Numbered from the stretch's first letter, positions 26,771 through 41,100 are shown. The stretch: 64,000 nt of DNA from Halichoerus grypus (GCF_964656455.1 NC_135719.1:74260783-74324782); one strand, 5' to 3'. Made by a program: numbers and translations. Notes: generated by a model not told the origin, from the sequence alone.

Positions 26771-27966
26771 CTATCTAGAAATACACACACAGCAATACAC
26801 ACACACTGGACTTGAGTAATCAAAGACCATTCTTCACATATGCAGTATGGAAAGGCCTATTGGCTTTTTATTCCAGTTACACCTGAACCCAGAATCTATA
26901 GCAGAAGGAGTTACGGGATGAGATTATCAGTAAGTAGCAACTCTTCCTCAAGGCTAATCAGTTACAAAGCAACTCTGTACTTTTACCCTAATGGAGCTTC
27001 CTGGCTCCTAACTTGCACTATACGCCAACACCTCTGCCTGCTGCAGATCTAGGACACTGGGGGTTACCCAAGGATGTAGAGAAATCATATATAAAATGAA
27101 GAAGTCTAGATGTTTTCCCCAGTGCTGTGGTTTCGGTGTTGTGTGGTTATCAGGCTTCCGAGGCTGCAAATATGAGGGAGATGGAGACAGGGTGTGAGAG
27201 GCTGGTTACGGGCAGAACGCTTGCCTGTCAAGGTGAGTGACTTGACAATTAGGGAAGAGACACTGAAAAACCTCTAACTGTGGCAACCTAAGGCTGTTTG
27301 GTGTTGGGGAAATAGGCTTCGTCAATCACAGGTGCTGAGGACAGTCCAGGATAAGTAGATGCTGGTTATGTTTTGTTAAAAAGAGTGGGGCAATCTGTAA
27401 TATATTTTTAAAAGACTGCCACTAAGAATGTTTTATAAATGGGACTTCAGTAAGTAAATTCTCAGTTTTCCAGAAGAATTTAGCTATCCTCAGGTAGTCT
27501 CCTAGAATGTCGAAATATGGCTGTTGGACAGAATTTAAGTTATGAATCAGGTCTTTCAGTGCAAGATTTTTTTCTGTGAGAAACTCAGAGGTTATGGACA
27601 GAAAATCTGGGCCCCTAAATTCAGGAAAGACTTGCTTACTCTTTCTTAGCTATAAAAAAAAAAAAAAATACACCGCCTTTCCCTGCCACACCTCTACACT
27701 CTTCTTTATAAAGCAGGCATTTCTTGGATGGTTTTACTTATGGGGAAAAGGGAGGAAGATTAAGTGTCTGTTGTTAGCCCTTTCCTTTAGGCTTCTTTAG
27801 AGAGTGCTGAAATGAAAGGTAGATGAAGTCTGAGGTTTCTAAGCACACTGTTAAGATACCATTTTGCTAAATTAGCCCCAGTAACTAACTCCCTGGTTGG
27901 TTTCCTGATTTCAGAAAGCCCTTAACCAGACATTAGGTCTATAACGGTTTTGTCTAAAAACACCCA
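26771..27966. other. Unique intronic sequence
   Basis: Short (CA)n at 26782-26812 and a 16-base A run near 27654. Nothing else recognised. Confidence 0.4.
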
Positions 27967-28080
27967 TCAAGGAGCGCCCGGCTTGCCCAGTTGGTAGAGT
28001 GTGCGACTCTTGATGTTGGGGTTGTAAGTTCGAGCCCCATGTTGGGTGTAGAGATTACTTAAAAACAAAATCTTAGAAAA
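27967..28080 (+). repeat. tRNA-Lys-like CAN SINE, short old form
   Basis: 'gcccggcttgcccagttggt', 'agagtgtgcgactcttgatg', 'gtaagttcgagccccatgtt' then 'gtgtagagattacttaaaaa' and 'aaatctta'. The head has clear A box and B box (ggttcgagcc-like) and a CTCTTGA anticodon-loop-like segment, so it is close to tRNA-Lys. The tail identifies it as a SINE. Confidence 0.9.
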
Positions 28081-28099
28081 AATACACATATAAAATGAT

Positions 28100-28312
28100 A
28101 TAATGATTCCAATAACCAATGCTAAGGAGGTAACACTTAACCACACTTAGGACGCGACAGGCAGTGTCGCAAGCCCTTTTACATGTACAGATTTGATACT
28201 CACAAGCAACCTAGGATTGTCCCCATTTCACAGAAGAAAAACAGGAGGCACAAAAAGGGAGGCTCTGAACTCCAGCAGTCTGGCTCTCCGGCTTGTACTT
28301 GCAACCACTACA
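28100..28312 (-). repeat. MIR SINE
   Basis: 'caagcccttttacatgtaca', 'ttgtccccatttcacagaag' and 'actccagcagtctggctct' are the reverse complement of MIR. Confidence 0.8.
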
Positions 28313-31300
28313 CCATACTGTCACTCACTATGCCTTGTATTTATACAGCAATTTATAGCAGTCATTCAACTTTGAAAAATATTTCCAACATCTGGAAAAG
28401 AGAGCCAGGCAGGGGCCCGGAAGGCAGGCAACTCATCAAAAACTCAGTATAGGAGTTGAGATTCACCTGTCTACAAGGAATAATTCTTCAAGTATGAAGT
28501 CAATAGTTTCACACTAAAAAGTTTATCTAGATACTCCTTTCGATTTAAGTGTCACAGTGTTTAGGAAGTATATGGAAAAGTAACTTATGATTCAGGTAAA
28601 AGAAATTAAAATGATTACATTTGAGGGAGCATATTTAAAGCATTGACAATCAGTAAAGTAAGCTAGGGAATGAGAATTACTGAACCACTGCATAAAGTTC
28701 AGAGAAGAAAAAGGTTTCCCCCGCTGTGAGGGGATTCAAGAGTTATGGGGCAGAATCTAAACATGAGGAAAGAGGAGTAAATCCAGAACACTGCCTCAGC
28801 CTGCTCATGTAAATGGAAATAAACAGCTGGAATAAATAATGAGGAAAACTGAGGGAAGCAATGGGTCTAAGTGAGCATATCAGGTGGAAATTTGTTTTCC
28901 TAGAAAAGGAGGTTCAGACTTGCTAAGCAGGGTTGACGCAGTGAACCCCAAAGGCCCATTTTTGCTCCTAAAGTACCTTGAGTGTAAAGATGTGGCTTAT
29001 GATTGTTATCTGTGTTTGTTTTCAGCTCTATGAGAAAAATCACATTTAAAAATCAGTACGCTTATCTCTTTCAGTAAAAGGGAAGGGTCGTGGGATTCAT
29101 GTGTTACAAAATTTGCCTGTCTACTACATAAAATAAGGGAAACTCATGAGGTTGACCTAATACTTCCCTTCTCAATGAGCTGAATCACCATGATTACATA
29201 AAAAAGGACTGTCGATGCACTAGGGTTCTACAATGTACATCTGGATCACAAAAGAAACAATTTTCAATTGAAAGATAACAAGAGGGATGGAACGATCTGA
29301 TGAGTTAAGTTTCTTGTTCATGAGGGTCTTCAAACAATAAAACTGTATTGATTCAAATCTTGGTTTCCAGCCCAAATCTTTTAATTCACAGGCAAATAAA
29401 AAAAAAAAATCCTTCTCCCAAAGAATAGCAGCACAGAATATATATATACATATATATATATATATATTTTAAGTTTTTTCTCTTTCTCCTTTTGAGTTGT
29501 GGTGTGGGCTCTGGGCTATCTTCTGAGGATGTGTGCAGACATGTGGCTGTTGGAAGTCAATTGTTCCTCCATCAAAAAGACTTCCATGTGGTTTTTATGA
29601 AGGATGCATTCTCAAACACACAGTTCAGGACGGCGGAGAAATATAAAACATCTTGTAATTGTTTCAAAATAAACTCTTCCACTGTTTATTTAGCTTTAAT
29701 CTGCATGTTGTAGATTGGTTATGCACTTGTTAATCACTGTTGTATGTATCTCCAGACAGAGTTGTAAATAACTTTTCAGTCCAAGTGAAATACGCTTGCA
29801 CATGTTTATATGCAAAGTATGTGTATTTATGCTGATGTGTAAATATGGGTACAGTAATAATAGATTAGTGATCAGGTAATATAGAATCATAAGGTTCTGG
29901 CACTATGGTCAATTTAATATACAAGCAAATATCCTTTTTCTGCAGTTTCTAGAGATGAAATAAAAATATTAACTCGTTTGTTTCATTTACTTTCTTGCTT
30001 GGCAGGTCTGGGTTTGCAAAATGAAAGGACTAAAGGAAGAGAACCCTAGTTATGAATGCTCTCACTCAATTCATAGGTCTGTTATTAAAAATGCAACTCT
30101 AGCTCTTCGGAACATCGACTCACTAGAATTTTGAAAATAAAGGAAAAAATATAAATACTCATTCACGTCAGGTCTTTATGCCACATAGAAAATAAACAGA
30201 AAATACATTATTTTGAAGAAAATTTAAAATGTATATAAATACACAACCACAACCACCTGAAATTCTCCTTGATGTTTATATAACTTGGCATTTTCACGTC
30301 GACATTAAATTGCCTGGAAAAGTGCTTAATTTCCACTCCACTTTGTCCTGTGTTGGATATGCTTAGATGCCATACTTAACAGTCTCTGCAGCCTCTCGTG
30401 AATCTCCTCTCACAAGAGGAAAACGGAGAGGAGTGGGATAGAAACCAATGGCAGAAGCTCTTTTGTCTGTCATCTTCTGTCTTTAATACCGGTTTCCTTG
30501 GAGAAATGCTTATTCCTGGGACTGGGTCAGCCCCTCTGCATTTTACCTATCGAGAATCAACATACACACACACGTACGTGAGAATCTACGCACAAGCTTG
30601 CGTGTGGCTTCACAGGAGAATAGGACAAGCTCATGTGGGTCATGACCAGTTCTGTCCCTTGCTTAGCTCTTTTGTCTATAAAATGGATGCTGATGCAGAA
30701 CTTTGCAAATAGAAAAATAAAAGGGACCCAAAACATAACAAGCGGTAGTTAGGAATTATCCCATCATCTTTATCCAAAATGTCTTCTGAAGGTAACCATT
30801 TTAAGCAGAGTTTAGCCCCCATTTTCTGTGGTGACACAATTATTGGGCATAAGGATTCTGGAAAAGGTTTCTTTTGCATGTGAGTATTTTTAAAATTTAA
30901 AAAGCACCAAACATGCGTCCCATGTAAGTTGCCTGTGATGCATGATGTCAGTGGACTTAATGATATTCCCTTAAAGGCATTTAATATCTTACAACTCAAA
31001 AACCCCCACAAAACTACACACAAGCCTGCGAACCCATCCTGCACAGAGCACAAGTCACAAAAGACCCCTCCTCTCCTTAAATAGCTTACAACTCAAATTT
31101 TCATAATGTAGGAACAAAATCTATTCACACTTTAAGTGTAAAATAGAAGTTATCAAATGAATACACAAAATGCTTAAAGGTCCACAGCAAATGAATAAGT
31201 ACAATGACATGGTATTCTGAAAGTCTTCCCAGACAAGAAGAATTCTCAGCTAAGTTGCATTTATTCATATAATGACCCCTTTAATTTTCTCCATTATAGA

Positions 31301-34239
31301 TTCATCTTTTGAGGGGAGAAAGAAGAGTGGGATTAGGGGCCCAAGACACGTAAAGGAATGGTGGGATCAGATGCATATTGAGACTATTTCATTACGAAAC
31401 TGGGGGGATAAACAAGTCTGACAGCCCCAGTTTCTGTTTCAAATGAGGACATACGGAGTGGACAGCACATTTGAGGGTGGGAAGAAGAGAGAAATACCAA
31501 ATACCTAAACCCTAAAAGTCACAAAGTACCCAAGGTTATGTTTACTTTGAAAACATTTAAGTACTATGAGTTAAGAGAACACACTTCAGGGGGACCTTGG
31601 GTACAAATTATATCCACCTACCTAGAATTTATACCCCAGCCTTCTTCCAAAAGTTGGGGTACTTTACAAAATTGGTTGTGTGAATTATTACGTTTTCTCA
31701 GTTATTTCCCCAGGGAAACATGCCAAAGGCAAACCCATCATTTCGGCTGATTTAGTGTTTGAGGCCAGAGATTTTATAATTGATATGACGACCATAATAA
31801 TGGGTAGTGATCATCATACTGGTAAAGCCTGGGCTGACAGCACAAATAGTCCATTTCTATGTTCACCAGTTAAGTCTACCATAGACTTGCTCTAATAAAT
31901 TTTGAGGTTATTTCTGAACTTTGCATTTCTAACTTCTGAATACTACAATTTAGAAATGTGTTAGAAAAGGTTTTCTTATATAAATATTGTCTACTCCAAG
32001 TAGGTTTTGTCACATAGTCTTTATTAGGTAGAGGGGGAATGGGATGTCTCTTTCCTTGGCTCAGGTCTCAAAAGATTACGGGGTAACCCAGAGTTCAGGC
32101 AGACATTTATCTCAAGGCACCAAGAGATTTATGCATTCTGGATATATAAAAGTCTGCTTAAAAAAAAATTATTGGAATTTTCATCCTTGGCAAAGTCAAA
32201 TAACTAAAGGATTAAGGCTGATACATGTTGCCCTATAAATCTATCATTAACCAAATGTGACACAATGCTTCAGGTATGTCAAATCCCAACTTGCTCTAAA
32301 TGGATAGTTAACATTTTCTCTCACAATAAATACCTCACTATAAGAAAAAGCTTGTCAGCTAACCAACACAATCCTCAAAAGCAAACCTCCCAATTTTTAC
32401 AGATCCACGAAGGTAAATGCTGGAGGGGGCTGGGGTGGGGGAATTAGAAGTTGGAACCATCTAGGTCATTAGCAAAAAAAATGGCCAGGTAATAGAAAAC
32501 AATTAAAACATGGTTCTTTGAAAAAGAAAAATATGGATAATCTGTCCTTGCAGGTATCAAAGACTTCCAGAATATATAAGCCCCACAAGGGCAGCATGTG
32601 CATCAGCAGCCCACAGGAGTCTTACTGGCTGAGCAGATACAGGAATGCACGGATGAAAACACCAAGAGCCCCAGCCCCAGGAGATGCTGGGAGTGATAAC
32701 ATGCGTTTGGTGGTGGGGGGGGGGGGGGATCCTTTGCTGGTAACTCCTCGGCCATATAGGGAAGGGAAGTCATTTTTAAAGGGGAGAAGAAGATGAGCCT
32801 TAGAAGTATGCCCAATTGCACACTCTGAAGAGCCAGTCCCAGAGGCTCCGCTGTTTGGAATCTAGGTTTTTCCAGCTTGTTATGGGGGAGACGATGCTGT
32901 GGTTTAAAATCTGGTGGGAAGCGCAAGTACCACTCCCTGGAAGGGACACTCTGGTGCTTGTGGTCCTGAAGGGGAGGTGGGCAGGAATTGGCTGCTGAGG
33001 AGAAAAACTAAATATCCAGGAGCCAATTGCAGCACGCAGGTGGCTCTCAAGTCCTTAAATACAATCAATTTAGGGAGGCTTTTGTTTACAGTAGCTTTTA
33101 TCTAGAAGATAAGGTTGTAAAAATGTCAATCACAGTGAAGTACTACCACTCCTGGCCATATCTCAGCCGGCTCATCTGTTTTACTTCTTCCTCCCTTTCC
33201 AAATACCTCAAGGTGTTTAAGATGAGTGAAAAGATATCAAACTATTAAAGTGAACTGTATTTGTGTATGACACAAGTGCACTCGGTGAACTGCAAATATC
33301 ATCCCTGTGGTGCCCGTATTGTTCCCAAGTTCAGCAAGAGGGGTCCCGTGTGTACCCCTCACGGCTTTACTCTGCAACAACACAGAAACTCTACAGAATG
33401 AGCTTTACGTGTCCTTTTCAATAGCACTCCTTTAAGAAAGGGAGAGTCTGATGGCTCTATGTTGGGGTGAGGCTTTTCACTTATTTATGCTGGGCCTCTG
33501 CACCAAAGAGGCCTGGACGGTAAAACCCCGAAATAGAAACAGAAAGTTGGGCTCAGGGTAAGAAGATAGCAAATACTCTCATTTTATTGTTAAACTGAAC
33601 CTCGAAGGTCAATTGGATAGTTACAACAACTTAAATGTAAGCCCATAAGGATCCTACCTGATTTTGTGTTTAAAGGCATCGTTTAGTTCATGGATCCCTA
33701 AAATGAGGCTCTGCGCCAGGAAAGTTTGAGTGAGGAGGAAAACGCAGAGTGAAAAGGCCTCGGGGCCAGCTCCAGATGAAGGGCAGTGAGGGGGACAGAC
33801 AGCCGTGAGCAGGCAGACCCATGGGAGGGGAGGGCAGGTGGGAGTCACTTGGAAACAGACCTTAATGCTAGAGAGGGCTGGCAGGCCCTCCTGGGTAGGC
33901 TAGGGTTGTGTTGGGGGTCTGCACGGTGGAAAATAGCTTATCTGTCATTCTTTGGGTTTTGAGTCATTCTCCAGGTCTGGGCTTCGTTAGTATTGTTCTG
34001 TTGTTCTGTTTTATCCCCTTTTGAATACAACTAGAGTAAAACATCCTCGTAAATGTAATGCCTCGTCGTTAACCCCCATTTCTGACTCAAGTCCCCTAGA
34101 TTCAAAGAATGTTTGACTGACATATTGGTAATGGTCCCAAACTTTGTAAGTGGTAGGAGATACAGACGATTTGACTATTATTTCCTTGAGTAAAATAATA
34201 CCACTGGATAATCCTAGTTAGAATCACCAGAACCATAAT
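28313..34239. other. Long repeat-poor intronic block
   Basis: About 5.9 kb with no CAN SINE, L1, L2 or MIR that I can recognise. Microsatellites: (TA)n at 29439-29467 and a G run at 32713-32727. No exon recognised. Confidence 0.45.
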
Positions 34240-34610
34240 CCTAACAGCAGCTCCTGGGCCATCACTATGTGCCCACTACTCGTCTCATTTAAAACAAAAG
34301 CTCTGTGAGTAGCTCGTATGAGTGCTTATTTTTTAATGTTGAGAAAACGATTACAGAGCTCTGCTCAACTGAGCCTGGTGACAACGAAGAGCGTTAACAC
34401 CAAGTGCTTTCCTGTGCCTAACACTGTGCCAGCCACTTCCTACACATCGGCTCATTTAATACCTACAATGAACCCAGGAGGTCGGAAGTATTAAACCCGA
34501 TGCGGAGAGGCAAAGTACCTTATCACACAAGGAGATAAAGCTCCAAGGTGGCCAACGCACCAACCCAGGTCTGTCCCACGTTGCGCTCCCTCTCTGAACA
34601 GCGACCTCAC
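34240..34610 (-). repeat. MIR fragments
   Basis: 'cactatgtgcccactactc' at 34264 hints at a first partial copy. 'taacactgtgccagccactt', 'ggctcatttaatacctac' and 'caacccaggtctgtcccac' show a clearer reverse-complement MIR at about 34395-34585. Confidence 0.65.
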
Positions 34611-36041
34611 GCGGTCCTGTGCTTGGGACTCCCCCCTCAGTACTTTTTTAGTGTCTAGTTTCAATACAAACCCTTTCCTTCAGGACTCTTCCATGAGGAA
34701 GAAGTCCCTCCTCTTCTATAAAATGTGGAGGCTGGAAGATCTTCACATACCTCCCGTTTTTTTTAACTTCCTGTGTCTTACTTGTCTATCTAGAAAGCAG
34801 GCCTCATAGCATTTGCATCCTGGAGTCAAGGTGGATTTGAGAATAAAAAATAAGCCTCACAACACTTCGATTTGTGTACGTTCATTATTGCCCCATTACA
34901 GAAAAATTCTACCCAAGAGTAGAATCTAATAAAGAAACTTCTCCAACCCTTGTTTCCTCCTCCCCAATCCATGAATGGGTAGACTTAGGTCTGGAGGTCT
35001 GGAAATAAACCCACTAACAAGAAGAAAACTGGATAGCCAACTCATCAAGGCAGGGCTGGGAAGTACTTTACCCAGACTCTGAGCCAGAAGGCAGGAAAGG
35101 TCACTTCACAGTCATTCCTGCCTTTAAAAAGAAAAGCTGATCAGCATCATGTGACCAGGAGAAACTAACTTCAAAAGAGACCGGACAGAAAACCTGGATG
35201 ATGTCAGTGATTTAAGTTTTATTTAAATATAGGTTCCCGTTCTCCGTGACCAAGACACTGCTGTGCTTGTTTCCATATTTAGGCCCTGGGTTACATGACA
35301 AAGGGGGGGCTGCACATACCAATTTCAGGGCAGTGTCTTGAGACTTCATTGTACTTATCCCAAACTCCTTCCCGTTAGACCAAGAGCACTGTGAAGACTC
35401 TATTTAAGAGTTCATCTTTGTAACAAATGGTTTTATTATCTAAAAAACGAGAACACGACTGAACCACCTTCAGCATCTAAAACTAATATTTAAAGACCCT
35501 GGAGAGATGATAAAGGAAACTTCTCACTCAGGAAACAACTGATGATTGCTGTTTGAGATTGTCCTGACAAAAGTAACACAAGAAGACTTTGGGATCCCAA
35601 GGCTGGCCCTTAGAGCAGATGGGGACCACAGAGGATGGGTCTTCAGAAAGCTCAGCAGCAAGCACCAGTTTCTAAAGGTAACCAATCCCTTTGTTTTCTT
35701 GTGGTTGAGAAGCTGCTTTATTGGATAATTGTCAGAAAGAATTAGATGAAGGGCAGTTTTTTTTTTTGTTTTTTTTTTTTTTTTAAAGTAACAGGTGAAG
35801 GATCATGTGAGAGTGGAAAACTGCAGGGCTGGATTCAAAGGACAGGTCACACTTTGGTGAACTCTGGTTCTATCTTAAGACCACAGATGAACACCTCCAA
35901 GCACCTGCAGACCCAGCCCTACCGGCTCCCTGTCCTGTGCTCCAGTCCCCGTGCAATGCTAGCCTCCCTTTTGTCCTCACTGCACAACAGAGACCATATC
36001 ACCTGCTGCCTTCCTGAAAAGGCTGCTACGTTCCCAGGATG
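34611..36041. other. Unique intronic sequence with poly-T
   Basis: T-rich tract at 35757-35785. Otherwise nothing recognised. Confidence 0.4.
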
Positions 36042-36415
36042 CCACGATGACAAGAACACTGTCCCTGTCTTCCAGGTGCTCTCAGCAGTCGGGGAGACAA
36101 GCGGGTTAAAAGGTAGTGTAAGGAGGAGACCAAGGTTGTAAGAGAACAGGGCAGAAGGCCCTGTGGTAGCCCAGAGAAGGTCAGGGAAGGCCTGGAGCAG
36201 ACGCGGCCACCTTTGGGGTAAGTCTTGACATCAAGGTTCACTGAGCAAGGGAAGATGCTTCCAGTAGAGGGACAGGCACATGCAGACAGAGCGATGAGAA
36301 CAAGCATGAAGGCTTCTGAAGCAGCGCAGAGAAGGTCAGGAAAAACAGAGACCATGGGCATGGCAGAAGACAGAGCTGGAGAAGTTGGGTGGGAGCGGGG
36401 CTGCTGAGGGCCGGA
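36042..36415 (-). repeat. L2 LINE 3' region
   Basis: 'ccctgtcttccaggtgctct', 'gggagacaagcgggttaaaa', 'aggtcagggaaggcctgg', 'gacaggcacatgcagac' and 'gctggagaagttgggtggga' follow the reverse complement of the L2 3' region. The large overlapping frames here are incidental. Confidence 0.65.
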
Positions 36416-37723
36416 GGGGCACAGTCTAGCTGACTGAGGCGTTCTGAGGGGATGGTAGGCGCGAGCAGAGAGCGCGCCTCTTCCTACTGATCCCACCACG
36501 TTGCAGGCACACCAGCCCTTTGCCCCAGGAGGATCCTCCTTCGTGAAACCCAAATACCCTGGGCTATGTTTCTGTGTGGAATTTCTGAGCTAAATATTTA
36601 CTTTCACGGGGCCAGAGGATCTACTACAGCTCACTTATTTGGGGGTAAACACATTAAAGGAAAGTATACATTAAAACAAATCTTTCCCCCCTTCTACCCA
36701 CATTTCCACTGCATGCAGAGAAAAGACTGCCATTCAAAAAAATACCGTAAAACTATCCAGAGGGCTCAACTTTCCAGAGTCGTTGGGACAAAGTCTGTGT
36801 ATGTAAACAGTCACAGCCTTGCTCTGCGGGGTTCCTCCAGTTTGTATTCTTTGAGAAGTCTGCCAGCACTAGGCGAGAGGCTCACAGTTTCCTTAGTGAC
36901 TTACCCCACAACCTCATTCTACTTAACAGGAGTCCTCGGTGAAATTTTATGAAGATAAGGACTTCCAGGAGTGAGTTCCCTTCTGGTTTTTTATTTATTT
37001 TTTTGATTAAAAGCAAGACAAGGCAGAACTACACCAAACCCGTAGTTTTACTTTGCAGATTCTGTGGCCTCTCAGTTGGCCCCACGAAGGCCACCGGGGC
37101 CGGGGCTGTGGTTTGATTCCATTGAGCTGAAAGCAATCTGTCAGTGTGGAGAGGAGTTACAGAGGTTATTTTAAACATTTAGTTAAGCTTGTGACGGTCT
37201 TTAGGGGCATTCCTGGTCGTAAACTGCCTCATCCTGGGTGACATAAGCTATTGAAGGAGGTTAGATGGAGGTCCCTGCAGTCCGAGAGCTGGTCCACCCA
37301 TGTTGCCATTAGCTGATTAATAGGTGTTTATTTTTTGGGCTTGAACTAACAGGCCATCCTAAGGCCAATGCAAGACAATATTTGAAGTCATCTGTGAGTG
37401 CCCCACACTTGCAAAAGACCTTACTTTTTTGTGCAGTTGCTGTAGCTAAGAAGTCCTGGTCAGATTAGTAAAATGTAATGCCAATGACAGAGAAAACCCT
37501 ACACCACCCTTCTCCATTATAAAAGAGGGCTGCTGGAAAAATGGATTCTCAGCACTATTTAAAGAAACATTTGGAGAAGGAGAAGGGAAAAAAACCAAAA
37601 CAAAACATGACCAACTAGTTGTGGCAACTGGTAGAGCCCAAACGGTCATTCAACACTAGATACTAAATAAATTCCTAGTATTAGGTTCAATGCCTTACAT
37701 AAGTAGTAACTAGGCTTGCTATT
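36416..37723. other. Unique intronic sequence
   Basis: No recognised repeat or exon in about 1.3 kb. The 128-residue plus frame at 36566-36952 shows no known domain. Confidence 0.4.
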
Positions 37724-37859
37724 ATTTTAGTATGTTTTAATGTAGGCTCCATGCCCAGCGTGGAACACAGTACTGGGCTTGAACTCACGACCCTGAGATC
37801 AAGACCTGAGCTGAGATCAAGGGTTGGAGGCTTAACTGACTGAGCCACACAGGCACCCC
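37724..37859 (-). repeat. Truncated old CAN SINE
   Basis: 'cgaccctgagatcaagacct' and 'ttaactgactgagccacac' with the (GA) body missing. Duplication taggcttgctatt at 37711-37723 and 37860-37872 shows it inserted in this short form or lost its middle later. Confidence 0.9.
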
Positions 37860-38084
37860 TAGGCTTGCTATTTTTTAATGAGATATTTATGACTACAGAT
37901 ATATGCTATAAACGCTATAAAACATTTGGATTTATAAAATTTACTTTGATTTATGGGGCTTATGATTCTATGGGATTCAGAAGCAAAATGGCGAAGTGAA
38001 CTGGTCTCTCATTGCCAGACACTAAATTTAAGAGACGTTACAGTTACATATATATTTATATTTAATGTTCATCACTTCTACAGA

Positions 38085-38197
38085 GACAGAATGTTCCATG
38101 AAAGCAGTACCTTGTCTGCTTTAGCATTACCTGGCATTTAGCAGTGTATGGCACATAGTGGATGTTGAATAAATGTTTGTTGAATAAATGAATGACA
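38085..38197 (+). repeat. L2 3' end
   Basis: 'gtatggcacatagtggatgt' and 'tgaataaatgtttgttgaat' give the L2 3' terminus in sense. Confidence 0.75.
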
Positions 38198-41100
38198 GGT
38201 AGAAGAGTTATGCGGAGTATCTTTGCACAGCTATTTCGCTTAGGTCTGGTCTGGATCTTGAACCTAATGGCATACACAGGATGGGCTGAATGGTTTAAAA
38301 AACAGTGCTATTACTTGCTTTACTTAATCATTTGCCTTTGTTTATTTCAAAAGCTTCCCCAAGCTCCCCAAGCAGGAGAGCCATTGGTTCCAACTGGCAT
38401 AGTCAGAGGGAAGTTAAAGTTACTGCTTTTCACACTTTATCGGTCTGCTCTCACGGACTTTGCTGCAATAGTTTTACAAGAAAATGTGCTTGGGACTTTT
38501 ACCTTTTAAGTTTAAATTTATCAGCTCAACCTTTGTGGCATGGAAGATAATAACACCAGCATTCCTTCCTTACCTCTCAGGTTAACACACATCCACTTCT
38601 AGCCAGATTTCTGAATGACAACAACCCTGGGAAAGACGTATTTAGAATTTAGCACCGGGAGAGCTTGCTGGCAACAGTCCTGATCCCCTGCCAAAGTCTG
38701 TGCTTGAGGCTGAAGATCAAGGTGCTATTTTATTTAGATTTCATAGAAAGACACTGAAGATCTCAAGAGACCAAAAGTCCAGTCTGTAAAGTTGTTACAT
38801 CCACAATCAGATCAGCTAGGCTCCTAACGGGGACACATATGGCAATTTACCACCACGATTTCCACAGGGAAGCAACCCTTGTGCCTTCTGTCTATTTTCA
38901 TGATCTATCCAACACAGATCAATCACCCTGAGCTCCTGACACATTTATAATGCCCTTTAGGCTTATTTATGGACCAAGTGTAGGTTTTACAGAAACAGAC
39001 TATAGTCACATTTGAAAGAAGAATTCTTTTATCTCACCCAAGATTATGCACTGGATAATCTAGACTGGATCTCTCTTTGGTAGGACTAAGAGTCCCCATG
39101 TCATATTTTGACGACTCTTAACTATAATGCCTTCAGATGGTCAGATGCTCTTAAGCTCTCCAGCACGGGATCAGGCATTTAAGAAGATGGAAATAATAAC
39201 TTTCATGGAGAAGGATATCATGTGTGGGGCATAATCTTAAGAGGAAGCCTTTTAGACTCTGATATGCAGACTTTGTTTTGAGAGACGCTTAACATAAAGG
39301 GTTTGTTCTTATTGAAACTCCATTTGTCAGGATTAATGCCATTCATTCAGCAAATATAAAATGTTTGCAATAGTGTAAGAGCAAAAGTTCTCATTTTGTG
39401 CCTTCATCTTGCTTAGACTATTTACAGACTTTAAAAAAAATACATGCCATGAAAAAAAAAGTCACAGAAGATTTAGGGTATTTCCTCAATGCCTATCTCC
39501 TTTTTTCAAAGTGCTTAGTATAATATGAAATTTCAAGAGGTTTCGATAGCTTTATTCTAAAGGATTGAACATAATGAGCTCAAGAAAACCGTTTACAATT
39601 TTGGAACCCCTCAACTTTGTGTGTGTGTGTGTGGGGGGGGTGGTGTTTGGGGGTGGGGGACTAAGTTTCTTCAGGCAACTACATATAAATTACCCAGACT
39701 GAAAGGACAGTAATTATCCAGGGAATTGAGGCACTAGGGACAGGCAGTGTAGAAGATTTGACCTCTGCAGCCTCTTCTCTACTTACATTTCGGGGAACAA
39801 GGGAAAATGCATAGGGTCTTATCTTGCTAATCTGGGTAAGGCTGAAAGGAGGAGAGATCTGGATTAGATGACCACATAAATTGTAAAGGTACTTTGTTTC
39901 TTTCTTCTCCCACACATGAGAAAATGCACCAATTTGCATTCACATACATTTTATACTTTCTAAAAAACACGGATCTGTTATTTAAGAGGCTGAGGTATTT
40001 AGGAAGCTAAGCGAGTTCCAGAGACTTAGGGGCAAGATGCTGGAGTTAAGAAGTCAGACCTCAATCCTATCTAGGGAGGGCAGAGGAACCTTGGAAAGTT
40101 CTGTTGCACCGTTTTACCCTGTAGTCCCTATTACATTTGTGACTTGTCTCTTATAAAGAGATCAAAAGATTCAGTATTACTCAGTGTGTTTAAATGCTAC
40201 AAATTTGATGTAATTGTTAAGTGTTATTAAAATACATTCAAGTAATAATTTTGTTGTGAAACTAATGGAGAACTTTTACCTTTTGATGCCATCGCCTCCG
40301 ACAGGCTATTTCTCACTTTGTATCCACAAACCTTTAAATTCTATACAATGGGACTTTTGTCAGGCATCCCCAAACATCCAAAAGTAACATTAATTTGTAT
40401 CTGTCAGGTTGTACTAATTGGAATTAAAAATTTTTTAAAAAAAATCATGTTGGAGTTCAAACTATTCAGTTTTTTTTAAAAAATATAACTATTGTTTCTT
40501 TTTAAATGTGGGGCAACATATTACCTTTTCAGGTAAGTAAAGGCATATTGGCCTTAGTCCAATTTAATAACTACGTTGTAGACTTCCTATCAAAAAGTAT
40601 AAGTAGAATCAAGCTCCTAACTTATGTAGGGAAATAGGAAATGTCATACATGGTAGCTGATGTTGGTCTTTTAGGATTCCTATAGCTACACACTGGAAAT
40701 GAGTTAAAAGGACCGGTAACATTTTTCAAACAGAAATCAGTCCTTAAGTGACAGACCTAATTCTATCTATAGTACAATTAAAATCTAATGGTTTCAGAAT
40801 TAGTGAAAGGTGTAAATTATCACAACAGTGCTAGGGTAAGGACACAGCAACTTATTTAATATTAGTTAACCTACAGATTATGGGAGTTAACGTATATTCA
40901 TTATAATTTTAAAACAGTTCGGGGGACAATAGGAGATGGGATATTCCAACAACAAAGACTGAACAACTTTTTAAATTACAATCTGTCATCACCTGTGTAT
41001 AGAGAGGTGAAGGGGTAGGGAGGTTAGAGGGTAAAAATCCTTGCCTTGGGATGACGACAAAGACGTGGTCCTTAGCTCTGCGTTATCACCATTAACACAA

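Noticed and set aside
27967..28040. Possible tRNA-Lys gene
   Set aside because: The anticodon-stem pairing is broken and it continues into a CAN SINE tail (gtgtagagattacttaaaaa), so it is a SINE head.
36026..36553. 175-residue minus-strand frame
   Set aside because: It overlaps L2 sequence and GC-rich DNA with several other open frames on both strands. No recognisable domain.
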